DNA from: Elysia chlorotica
Lineage: Eukaryota > Mollusca > Gastropoda > Plakobranchidae
NCBI GenBank assembly: GCA_003991915.1
Contig: RQTK01000013.1
Span: 1,049,694 to 1,113,693, forward strand
Reading direction: 5' to 3'
DNA length: 64,000 bases
Position numbers and translations under genes: made by a program. Below the pieces are notes generated by a model. It was not told where the DNA came from, made no database searches, and saw only the letters and a list, made by a program, of their open reading frames with translations. Positions 48,801 through 58,486 of the stretch are shown piece after piece. The stretch's first letter is position 1. Each line of letters begins with the position of its first letter.

Positions 48801-50176
48801 TGCGCCTACGCAGATAAATAGTTCAATATTTATAATTACATTTCCTTGGTTCAACCTCATTCAAAAATAAAAATAATCACGCCTTCCAGTAGGAGATTTA
48901 TTTCTGCATCATTTTTTATTAAGATTGACGAATTTTACACACAGAGATTCATTCTACTTCAAAAGCGATAAATAGTCCCGATTCCTACGCATGAGTCAGA
49001 GCTAAAAATAGCGCACTAGGTCAGAACGTGATGGCCTTTGCTAGCCAAGTCAGGAATCCGACTGTGCACGTCCTTGAATATAGTAGTCCTTGATTAATTT
49101 TTAAAACATTCTTGGTTCCTATAGATTTTACGGGGTTTAACTTTTTCTCAATCCTTTCAGTGGTCCAAATGGAAGCCTCCAGAGTGGGTCTATAATGCAG
49201 AAACAAAATTGTCAACATCACCTTTTTCTGTGCCTCATCAATTGTTAAGTAAGTCACTAGTGCTTTAGATGATATTGGATAAGATTTTTCAAGCATTGAA
49301 CTATGTAAAGCTCTCCAAGCAGTGGATATCAAAGAGATGATTTAGTCAAAATACTTATTTAAAGGCTCCTTTATTGCAGTCCTGATCAATTTGAAAGCTG
49401 CTTGTAGGTGATGCTATACTTTAAGCGTGTTTTGTCAGGTTGCCTCTTGTATGGATTTCCCATCTTACCTCTGAGCAATCTCACGGAACTTAAGGAATGT
49501 TTACACAACACAGTTTTTAGTTAGCCACTCTTTTCCAAAATAATGCTTTGACACCTCACAGGACAAAAAACAAACATTACTTCCTTAATGTCACAGCGTT
49601 TTTAAAAATGGAACATATCTTTATTCACCGATAACTCATATAGTTTTTAAGCATTCTAAAATGTTGATATTTCTGAAAAAAATCTCTGAAAAAACGCTAT
49701 CCAAGCTATTTTATTTTTATTAATATTATCCTGTTCTTGAAGATTTTTTCATCAGTAATACTTTTTTCCAGTGAAAAGTTTGCTCAAGAGTGAGGAAAGG
49801 TCAATAAAAAGAACATATACTGATGGAATATTGGTTTGACAGTACAGAAAAAAACAAATGTTTGTCGTCTTTCAAAAATGAAAAGATGGTTTCCAAGCTG
49901 TTGCATGATTGTTAATTACAAATGAAGGAAATCAGGGCATGTATTTGAATATGAGAACGGGTTTAGATAAAATGGTGTTTGAAAATGGAGTTGCCCAAAT
50001 ATGAGTCAAGTACAATTTTGATTTACAGTGTTCTCTGATTCAGTAATTTTATTATTGAAGAATAAGGTGAATGTTAATTGTCATGGTTAATTTTGCTTAT
50101 CAAATCATTTGTATTTGTTTTTTCGTCTCCAGGAACAGAAGCCTTTGCTGGATTGCCCTCTTTTCATATACTCTGA
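38648..50176 (+). CDS. Arrestin-domain-containing protein (alpha-arrestin-like)
   Basis: Predicted cytosolic adaptor with an arrestin fold; relatives act in receptor and transporter trafficking. Coding exons: 38648-38715, 39634-39707, 40511-40603, 40809-40871, 41091-41188, 42849-42982, 43695-43791, 44253-44410, 45508-45601, 46305-46403, 49161-49248 and 50133-50176, giving 369 aa with all phases closing. The first ATG follows an in-frame TAA at 38627. The N domain shows EYTPGSIINGAVYLQIG, GVRISFKG, and YVFPFQLELPQDAPGSF (about residues 83-99). The C domain begins near residue 160 (ETTVEVSRFLFSNK) and ends with SAKHTNNRYELEVSITFSN. No PPxY motif is visible, unlike most ARRDC proteins. The exon 44253-44410 is the least arrestin-like. 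The last exon is a choice: 52779 also splices in phase but lies in LINE sequence. AATAAA signals are at 50563 and 51039. Confidence 0.78.
39125..39152. repeat. (CA)n short microsatellite
   Basis: ACGCACACAC-type run in arrestin intron 1. Confidence 0.7.
39937..40123. repeat. Long pure (TTC)n tract, about 62 units
   Basis: 187 bp of uninterrupted TTC on the plus strand (GAA on the other), continuing into TTA units to 40143. It lies in intron 2 of the arrestin gene. Such homopurine-homopyrimidine mirror sequence can form triplex DNA. The long Phe, Leu, Lys or Arg frames across it are artefacts. Confidence 0.95.
41915..42041. repeat. Tandem duplication, 63-bp period
   Basis: Two adjacent copies of a segment beginning CTCACCTAGCTCAGGCTAAT, differing by about one A/T base. 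It lies in arrestin intron 5. Confidence 0.9.
42185..42420 (-). repeat. SINE relative of the 15290 element
   Basis: Shares CCATACCCTTTGA, AACCAAGAGTT and GTCCTGATT words with 15297-15350. Its tRNA-like head is not clear. It lies in arrestin intron 5. Confidence 0.45.
45815..45846. repeat. (CA)n microsatellite
   Basis: Pure CA run in arrestin intron 9. Confidence 0.9.
45949..46012. mobile_element. Tiny inverted-repeat element (64 bp)
   Basis: 15-bp perfect inverted repeats, ACAGTGGAAACCTCA at 45949-45963 and its complement at 45998-46012, surround a 34-bp centre. The CAGTGG start and the TA to its left recall Tc1/mariner-type ends. The right side lacks a clear TA, so a target duplication is not proven. 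Confidence 0.5.
46621..46628. repeat. 8-bp target site duplication, left
   Basis: ATTAATTT, identical to 49093-49100 on the other side of the P-element-like transposon. Confidence 0.9.
46916..47224 (-). pseudogene. P-element transposase C-terminal fragment
   Basis: 102-codon frame. The coding text extends upstream past the apparent Met (VGDITFPDDEPFVSTEVKDF), then meets a stop. It holds the type of C-terminal region that follows the nuclease-like core in P-type transposases. The segment between this and 47334 is too short for the full core and GTP-binding region, so internal sequence is missing. Confidence 0.55.
47334..47609 (-). pseudogene. P-element transposase core fragment
   Basis: The frame contains a segment of the form LPSTRKIKSVVSS followed by VFLLIDEVKIRPTV. 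In P transposases an Asp in a [LM]-[LM]-x-D-E-[MV] setting begins the RNase H-like catalytic core. Upstream, a minus-strand acceptor-like TTTTATTCAG (about 47690) precedes EKKREIKLEFITHQLKLL, which is then out of frame with the core, showing a frameshift near 47610. Confidence 0.65.
48051..48656 (-). pseudogene. THAP-domain N-terminus of P-like transposase
   Basis: Open frame of 201 codons starting MPNKCGVVNC. THAP ligands are C5, C10, C55 and H58, with conserved Trp35 and a terminal DPPSVF like the AVPTF box. The domain binds the transposon ends in known P elements. Reading continues in the same frame beyond the TAG at 48051-48053 (VALNYKVPLDVVLERGVEVL) to a GGTAAGAT donor near 47945. The TAG is preceded by a T-run and may be either a nonsense change or part of a TTTTTTTAG splice acceptor. 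Confidence 0.8.
49093..49100. repeat. 8-bp target site duplication, right
   Basis: ATTAATTT, matching 46621-46628. Confidence 0.9.
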
Positions 50177-50882
50177 TACTATTTCACGCACAGAGATGTG
50201 GAATATTTTTTTCCAGCCTAAGAACAATAAGACACTGCTTTTCTTTTTTGATGTTATTTTTACTATCCTGTTACAACGCTAATGATACTCAAAAACTTGT
50301 TATAACAGTAGTTGTTATCTTCCTACAGTATGAAGATGTCCTCCATATAAACATATAAATATCTTCTTCCATGAATGTTACAATTATATGTCGTTGCGCT
50401 TTTGAATGAAAGAAGATTTATTAAGATTTCATTTATTATGACATCGAAGTTTACACTTTTACAAAAATAATATGCCTTCTTGTATTTACTTTAATGGTCT
50501 GTTGGGGAGGAAATGAAATTGTATCAATAATATGTAAATCAGAAAAAATTATCTCCAGATGTAATAAAGTTTGCAAACTCAGAGAATCTTTCCCCCATGT
50601 AGATATGCTATATTTATGTAAATATCAAAGTAAGATTGTTTCAATTTTAAAAGATGAAAACCATCCTCTTAATAGCCAGTTAAGACTTTCTGAGCTCTCT
50701 GGGAGGACAAGAGCCTACCAATGTAGACTTCAAAGAGTACAAAAGCCATTTCTACCTAGCGCAGATAAACTCTTGTATTACAGTGTATAATTTCTATTCA
50801 GACCAAGTTGCTATTCAAGCTATTATTATGGAAATAATTATTTTTGTTATAAGAATTGTTATTAGTGTTGTTGTTGTTATTA

Positions 50883-50953
<71 letters not shown>

Positions 50954-51097
50954 AATTTTTTATATTTGTTATTACTGTCTAAGCTGATTTGTTATGTTGC
51001 ATAGACGGTTGGACCATCAAATGTGCCTTTAAATGACAAATAAAGTTATATCTCAAATTCTTATCTTATCTTATATCAGATCTATATTGAGACAAAC
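50177..51097. other. Arrestin gene 3' flank
   Basis: Putative 3'UTR after the 50174-50176 stop. It contains AATAAA at 50563 and 51039, and an (ATT)n microsatellite at about 50878-50960. Short open frames show no conserved protein. Confidence 0.4.
50878..50960. repeat. (ATT)n microsatellite
   Basis: Long, nearly pure ATT run. Confidence 0.9.
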
Positions 51098-51345
51098 AGG
51101 GTGTGGGCACAATCACCCTGGGTTAGAACATCCGCTTCCCACACAGGTCTGTGGTTCGAGCCCTGGCGAGTTTGCCCCCTACTGGTTGGGTTGTTGTCAG
51201 TTTAATGTGACCCGGTGAGACGGAAGTCATGTTATCCCCACCGTGTGTGGCAATACATAAAATAGTCAAACGTCAGTCTCGGGGTCTGTCCACAATATAG
51301 CCTATATAGTACTGATGGACGTTAAACCAACTTATCTACAACTAC
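51098..51345 (+). repeat. Best-preserved tRNA-derived SINE
   Basis: The tRNA-like head has box B GGTTCGAGCCC. The body includes CCCCTACTGGTTGGGTTG, AATGTGACCCGGTGAGACGG and CAATACATAAAATAGTCAAA. It ends CACAATATAGCCTATATAGT, then GGACGTTAAACCAAC. This copy is the reference for the fragments at 5030, 7160, 7700, 8190, 20403 and 60618. Confidence 0.7.
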
Positions 51346-52765
51346 TACAAAGCAAAATTTGTCTTCTTAATTTTACTGATAATCAGTTATTCAAGCACAT
51401 ATTCCATCTCTCCTTCTCTTTTTAACTTCCCTCTACCGATTTAACTTTTGCTCCCTCTTTCTTCCTCAATCTCTCTTTCGATCTCACTCTTTGCTCGCAC
51501 ACCTTTTCTCTCTTTTTCATTATCACTCCCCCCCTCTCTCTCTTAGATCTATAAATAAGGTAGAATGTACTTTAAAAGTAAAAGGGGAAATTGTGAAAAT
51601 CCGGAAAATCGGGAAAAGATGTGTTCTCCCGAAATTTCCAGATTAAGCAGGTCCTACTGTATAGTTTTTTGATGAGGCTTCAATGTTACTTCTACATTAA
51701 AAATTATTTGTTACTTTATGCACATTTTTAAAATCTGTGATAACCTTTTTCACTATCCTGCTCCTCTTTTGATCTGAGTCTGCTTTATTTTTGTACTTTC
51801 AAGATTCTTGGACAAAAATAACTTACGTAAATTTGTTATTAATATATATTTATATGCATGTATTCATTCTAAAATGTAGTTTCATATAGGTGATATACTT
51901 AGCATTTATGAAATATTGAATCTGTGAATATAAATACATGAATTTATATTTCTGCTCCACCAGAAAGTTGTGATTGCAGCTTGCAAATTCTTGTTTTTAC
52001 AACTTTTGATTAAGTTACAACTATTTTTTCTTGCTTTTTGACAAATAGGCATGTACAGGCAGCTAAAGAAACTCAGAAGCTAGGTTTCTACATCATTTAA
52101 ATGCAATCCCTCATAGAAATTAATTAGAGAATAAAAATTTAATATTCATATTATATAACATAAGGATTATTGAGACAGTCATGTTGTGTATATTGATGAA
52201 GATAAGAAAGAGGGTTGGGAAGTAGAATGAATTGATGGGCAAGGCCAAAGATGTGGTATGAGAACTGAATCTCGACATACCTGGTATACAGTTTCCTTTT
52301 AGTTAACTGCCAACTCTCAGCTAGTTCTCCTTATTGATGCGAATTAATCTCTACCTCCCTCCCAGTCCCACTATCTTTCTTTGCATATTTCATAATAGGC
52401 CTGCGGTACATTATTACAAATGTTCACACCTTTTTTTGTTCCATCAGTTTACCTTTCACTCTCTGCTTAACTGCTTCACCTTTAATCCACTAATATTGTC
52501 CACAATGAAACTTCCCCCCACCCCTCCCCCCTTTGCATCAGCTGCTTTTAAAAAAAATCTTATTGACTAAAAAAAGTTGCAACTTGTGGAACTTTTGCCA
52601 CTTTTCAATCACAACTTTCAGCGGGGACAGATATTCTCTGCTCTAAAAAATGTAGTACCTGAATTATCTGTGGTGCAACTATTTTTGTAACTTATTTTCT
52701 AATCCCATATTATAACTAAGCTTGTAACAAGAGATTAGTAATTACTAATTATTATTATACTACGT
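51346..52765. other. Intergenic spacer
   Basis: AT-rich with a pyrimidine-rich patch (about 51405-51545). A stretch at 51590-51660 (GGAAAATCGGGAAAAG and CAGGTCCTACTGTA words) looks like the end of a decayed DNA transposon. No gene recognised. Confidence 0.4.
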
Positions 52766-53003
52766 TTATAACGTGCAGGTATGGGAACACCACATGACCC
52801 TATACTGGCACGCATGCGTTCAACCAGTTCAGGTTGTCTAGCAGTTGTTAGAGTTTCCATCTTTCCGATCCCCACTGCTCCATTCATCTGGTTTTTACGA
52901 CTTCGATTCAGTCCAGCGTCTGATGCTCTTAGTTCAGTCTCACGGACTCTCTCTTCAGAATGGCAGGTCCTCAAGGCCAAGAAGTGTCAATAGCTCATTT
53001 GAC
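52766..53003 (-). mobile_element. Diverged LINE 3' fragment (PHD-finger LINE family)
   Basis: Antisense to the family at 31728-33164. Alignable blocks include ACGTGCAGGTATGGG, CAGTTGTTAGAGTTTCCA, and CAGGTCCTCAAGGCCAAGAA through CTCATTTGAC. It contains several deletions relative to 54786-55179 but shares the same 5' truncation point. Plus-strand frames here imitate a terminal arrestin exon. Confidence 0.65.
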
Positions 53004-54513
53004 GTTGAAGTAAAAAAAAGTGAATTGGTCCCAGAGTGATTCTAATTGTCTCTCTTTTGTTATTGAAAATATTTAATAAACAAATCTCTTTTCTAAGTTG
53101 TGTCATTTATTTTACTCAGTTAAAATGATTCATTTAAATTTAATCTCTGTATAATGATACCCTTTGGAAAACTTGCTTTGTGATTAAGATTTTTCTTGTG
53201 TGAGAGGGTCCTGGGAAATTATTTAACATCCATCATGAGCTGCAAAGTTTTTTTCTGATAACATATGCAGGGATGCCACCTAATACTGGCGAGATTTGCG
53301 GAACTTAGGTAGTGGAAGAAAGGGGTTCAGCGTTGGCCCCCAGGAGCTGAAAATTTTCAAGATTTTCGTATGTTTAGAGAGGCTCTGAGAATGTCCCTGA
53401 GATGATAAATGGTTACATTTATTTTTATTAGAGGAAATAGATGTATTACAAAAGTTACATTCACCAGTATTACTAACCTATATTTGCTGTTAAACAATAC
53501 GACAACGAATTTTCTTCTTTACCTGCTTCCGCCCCAATGAAGATTATTTTTACTCTATATCTGTTCTAATTTCATTAATCAGAAATTCAGTAAATTTCAT
53601 AAAGGAGTTTTTTTTCCTTAATAAAAGATTGTATCAAAACATGCGAATATCACACCTAAACATTATAAATACTCGTATTAAGCAGAAAGCTGTATATAGA
53701 TCTAGGTTATATGAATTTAGAATTAAAGTATATTAGATGCAGAATGTGCCGATCATCCGATGCAGCGTACTTATCATATAAGATACATCTCAGTTAAATC
53801 AAGCTTTAGCTAGATACAGACCTTGATTATTTTTATTTAGAAAGGTTACCAGAGTAGTGTGCATGTTAAATTCGCTTGCCTTATTATCAACAAGCTTAGA
53901 ATGATTTGGCCAAGGTTCCGTCATTATATAGCCATATACAAAAGCCAAAAGATCCGAGTCAGATCAAATAAACCCCAGCTGGATTCAATTTGTCAGAATA
54001 GACGACACATACTGGATGTAAATGACAGATCCATATTATTTAGAACAAACAATGTCGATCAGATAAACTCACAGATTTCTACCACTAAAACAGAATTATG
54101 CAAATTTAATAAATTGCAAGTCGATACTTTGTGGACTGGTTTATCACATCCCTTTTGACAGAGTCAGAACAGGAGACCTATTGGTGAAGGATGTCTTTTG
54201 GATTCAAATAAAAGTGGGCTGAAGGCTCAAGGCTTTATAATGTTATGACTATTAGTAGCAAGACTAGTGTGTTTGCCCGAAGAATTTTTTTTTTATCACG
54301 CTGGGAGTATTTCAGAGCGCTGAAGCCAAATACGACATTAAATATGCCATAACATGCACATTTTGACATTTTAGATTTTGTAATTTTAAGTCCCCCCGGG
54401 AGTTACATCAATGTCAGGTCCTCAGATCACATATCTCGATGGAGGAACACCACTTTGAACACTTCAATCTGACTCCATGACAGTTAGAGTTGATTTCAAG
54501 TCGGATAGGGGCA
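53004..54513 (+). repeat. Tandem duplication B, left copy
   Basis: About 1.5 kb matching 55180-56738 with few differences. It begins at the LINE junction with GTTGAAGTA and includes AATATTTAATAAAC. No conserved protein is seen. The 99-codon frame at 53859-54158 is not recognisable and is disrupted in the other copy. Confidence 0.85.
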
Positions 54514-54785
54514 ACAATCATTAGCCGCTAGTTATAGATTATACAACCATAATGTTATGAAGAAGGAGTGTAATAGTTCAGTTTTCTCTGCAACATAGCC
54601 GTTACCGTGCTGACGTGCCGTAAAACAAACTCAGTTTTCTCTAGCAGTTTGGGATAGAAGATAATAATCATTTTTGTTTTAAGTAATTATTTATGTTAAG
54701 CACAAAGGATAAACTTCATACAACTTTTTTAAATTCGATCTGATCCATTAAACAAAATTAGTCTGTAATGATAATTTCAATACAT

Positions 54786-55179
54786 TCATCATCATCATCA
54801 TCATTATCGGTATTTTGATTAACGTGCAGGTAATGGGGCAACATCCACATCAGTGGACCCCCTTCCAGGTAGCTGGCTTGCTGCACGCATGGCTGATCTC
54901 ACACCAGATCTCCAGGTGTTTCTGTCATGAGGGTCTGTTAAGGTGTTTCTGTCATGAGGATCAGTTGTTGAGAGTTTCCAGTCTTTACGATCCCTCTCTG
55001 TCACCTGCTTCCATGTCATTCTGGGTCTCCCTTTTCCACGACTTCCTGTTACTTGCATGTCCAATGCTGTCTTGATAGCTCCGCTTGACTGTTCCACGTG
55101 GTCATACCACCAGAGTCTTCTCTCCTTCAGAATGAGGTTCAGGTCCTCAAGGCCAAGAAGGGTCAATAGCTCATTTGAC
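54786..55179 (-). mobile_element. LINE 3' end fragment (PHD-finger LINE family)
   Basis: Antisense copy of the last part of the 31728-33164 element: a TCA-repeat tail, then the C-terminal frame (minus 55166-54819; [16 protein letters not shown], then [20 protein letters not shown]). A 25-bp internal duplication repeats DPHDRNT. It lacks the one-base loss seen in the 31728 copy, so it preserves the original frame there. Confidence 0.85.
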
Positions 55180-56738
55180 GTTGAAGTACAAAAAAGTGAA
55201 TTGGTCCCAAAGTGATTCTAATTGTCTCTCTTTTGTTATTGAAAATATTTAATAAACAAATCTCTTTTCTCATTTGAACTAAGTTGTGTCATTTATTTTA
55301 CTCAGTTAAAATGATTCATTTAAATTTAATCTCTGTATAATGATACCCTTTGGAAAACTTGCTTTGTGATTAAGATTTTTCTTGTGTGAGAGGGTCCTGG
55401 GAAATTATTTAACATCCATCATGAGCTGCAAAGTTTTTTTCTGATAACATATGCAGGGATGCCATCTACTGGCGAGATTTGCGGAACTTAGGTAGTGGAA
55501 GAAAGGGGTTCAGCGTTGGCCCCCAGGAGCTGAAAATTTTCAAGATTTTCGTATGTTTAGAGAGGCTCTGAGAATGTCCCTGAGATGATAAATGGTTACA
55601 TTTATTTTTATTAGAGGAAATAGATGTATTACAAAAGTTACATTCACCAGTATTACTAACCTATATTTGCTGTTAAACAATACGACAACGAATTTTCTTC
55701 TTTACCTGCTTCCGCCCCAATGAAGATTATTTTTACTCTATATCTGTTCTAATTCCATTAATCAGAAATTCAGTAAATTTCATAAAGGAGTTTTTTTTCC
55801 TTAATAAAAGATTGTATCAAAACATGCGAATATCACACCTAAACATTATAAGGTAAATATTAAGCAGAAAGCTGTATATAGATTTAGATTATATGAATTT
55901 AGAATTAAAGTATATTAGATGCAGAATGTGCCGATCATCCGATGCAGCGTACCTATCATATAAGATACATCTCAGTTAAATCAAGCTTTAGCTAGATACA
56001 GACCTTGATTATTTTTATTTAGAAAGGTTACCAGAGTAGTGTGCATGTTAAATTCGCTTGCCTTATTATCAACAAGCTTAGAAAATAGAATGGTTTGGCC
56101 AAGTTTCCGTCATTATATAGCCATATAGCTTATAAAGTTACATACAAAAGCCAAAAGATCCGAGTCAGATCAAATAAATCCCAGCTGGATTCAATTTGTC
56201 AGAAAAGACGACACATTCTGGGTGTAGATGGACATATCCGTATTATTTAGAAGAATAAACAATGTCGATCAGATAAACTCACAGATTTCTACCACTAAAA
56301 CAATTATGCAAATTTAATAAAAAACAAATTAAAAAGACATTGCAAGTCGATACTTTGTGGACTGGTTTATCACATCCCTTTTGACAGAGTCAGAACAGGA
56401 GACCTATTGGTGAAGGATGTCTTTTGGATTCAAATAAAAGTGGGCTGAAGGCTCAAGGCTTTATAATGTTATGACTATTAGTAGCAAGACTAGTGTGTTT
56501 GCCCGAAGAATTTTTTTTTATCACGCTGGGAGTATTTCAGAGCGCTGAAGCCAAATACGACATTAAATATGCCATAACATGCACATTTTGACATTTTAGA
56601 TTTTGTAATTTTAAGTCCCCCCGGGAGTTACATCAATGTCAGGTCCTCAGATCACATATCTCGATGGAGGAACACCACTTTGAACACTTCAATCTGACTC
56701 CATGACAGTTAGAGTTGATTTCAAGTCGGATAGGGGCA
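55180..56738 (+). repeat. Tandem duplication B, right copy
   Basis: Matches 53004-54513 with a few small indels (for example an extra CATTTGAA near 55275). Homology stops after GATAGGGGCA. The 270 bp that follow the left copy (54514-54785) are not repeated here. Confidence 0.85.
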
Positions 56739-58486
56739 GTTCAAACATTATCTTACACACTTTGAGAGGGTTCAAAAGGTCCCGAATTAGATGTAAAATT
56801 ATATCTGAACTGTCCCATGAACTGAAGTAGAAACAGACCATCGGCCACCTGTCTATTTAAATATGTATTTAAGGGGTGCTCAGACATTTGCTTCCGCGTG
56901 TTTTCAAGTCATCATGGATTCAGCTTCAGCGCACTAAAATACTTTACGTGTTGAGATTTTGCAATTTCCAATGTAAAAATGTATATAATGTATATATATA
57001 CACACACACATGTATATATATATATGTACACACACACTATAGCCCAGTGCTCCCAGGACATGGGTACTATGCACACAGCAGAAGGCACATTGACGGAAAT
57101 AGTATATCTAACTTCTAAGCTTTTTAATCCCTCAACCAACATCAATTTGTAGGCTACAAATGGCTGAAGAGAGAGGGAGTGAATTGCTTAATCTCAACCT
57201 AAAAAAGCAAGCTAAGTGGATCCCATGCAATCAGTGCTGTTTTTCAAAAAGATGCTGAACAACAATAATAAATTCTCTCACTTTTTGTTTATTCATAATG
57301 GATAAGTGTATTTATATACTGAAGCAAACAGAAGACAAAAAAAATAAACAAAACAAAACAAAACAAGTGTAAATGGATCTTCTGAATATGAGAAAAAGTA
57401 TTGAAAAAATAAAGATAGAAAAAAATGTATACCACACTTGTGCTTGAAAAAATAATTGCAAAATAAAAACAAAACAGAAAGAAAAACTACCCTTGGCTTA
57501 ACTGCATACCAAACTGAATATATATATAAAAATTTTTTTTTAATTCATATTCCATAATAATAATAAAAACGAACAGAATTATTCCTTGCTTAAAAAGTGT
57601 CCACAAAACTGTTATTTCCCCATTTTGAAAGAGATTGGTACAATAACTACATGGAAAAAACAACCCAATGACAAGAAAAATCAAACAAATCAAATGACCA
57701 AAGTCTGCATGACAGTTTTAATTCAAAATCAAAGCACCTGGCCCGAGATTAAAGGTAAGGCAGCCAGAAATACTTATTTTCTAACTTAAAGCTTTCTCAA
57801 CAACGAAGGATAAATAATTGAATTGCAGCATTTTTATTCAGTTTACTCAGCAAGGAAAAGAGAAATGTGAAAACCTTATAAGTGAAGTTAAAGTCCATTT
57901 GATATAAACTAGAGCCAACGAAAATTTACCCTCTAATAACACTTTGCAAGTTTAAATTTATACAATTACCGATAAAGATTGTTGCAGAAACATCCAATGA
58001 TCCATGCACACTCTGAACTTACAAGCACAGGTAAAGGCAACCCCATTGTGGGCAATTATTTAACACATTTGGAACAAATACAGCCTTTTTCTTTTCCTCT
58101 CAAACCATTGAAAACTTTAAAGGAAAACAGACAAAAAGGTAAAAGAAATTTTTTATGTATAATTAACACCAGTGCATTCATTTATAATAACATTTTTGGT
58201 TAGTTTTTTTTTTTAACAGATCAATTTGCAAAATCCTTCAGGGGTTTCACATGTTTTTCCTTCCAACACAATAGAATAGTACGTTGAACTTTTAAATTGC
58301 ATCTGGATTTCTTAAACAATTAACTTCAAACTGAATCCGTTGAATACCTCAGTATAAAAATTACTGTGTTCCTCACTGAAGATCTATCTTAACCTTATGT
58401 AATGCATCAAAGACCTTTTGTCGTTTGCTTTCATCCTCATAATAAATCCAGGGAAACATGAAGATAAATTTATGCTGGCACCATTG
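56739..58486. other. Spacer and PDAP1 3' flank
   Basis: TA/CA microsatellite near 56985-57035. On the minus strand, polyadenylation signals (TTTATT on plus) at 57833-57838 and 57288-57293 would give PDAP1 3'UTRs of about 0.65 or 1.2 kb. No other gene recognised. Confidence 0.4.

Larger units (their letters stand above)
46629..49092 (-). mobile_element. P-element-like DNA transposon with THAP transposase remnant
   Basis: 2464-bp element. Terminal inverted repeats of 64 bp (46629-46692 and 49029-49092; starting CAAGGACTACTATA) differ at three positions. An 8-bp duplication (ATTAATTT) flanks both ends, as is typical of the P superfamily. Inside, on the minus strand, is a broken transposase: a THAP finger (48656-48051), a catalytic-type core segment with LLIDEVKI (47609-47334) and a C-terminal piece (47224-46916). 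It is shorter than autonomous relatives and interrupted by stops and frameshifts, so probably non-autonomous. It sits in intron 10 of the arrestin gene, opposite strand. Confidence 0.9.

Noticed and set aside
50071-50358. 95-codon hydrophobic open frame
   Set aside because: It is in a different frame from the phase-matched arrestin terminal exon and looks like AT-rich 3'UTR; no family recognised.
52779-53039. Possible last exon of the arrestin gene (in-phase acceptor at 52779 or 52852, plus AATAAA further down)
   Set aside because: The sequence aligns with the antisense 3' part of the LINE family at 31728-33164 and 54786-55179. The exon at 50133-50176 has a better acceptor and lies outside repeats.
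53859-54158. 99-codon open frame in duplication B
   Set aside because: No recognisable similarity, and the second copy has indels that break the frame, so there is no sign of coding constraint.
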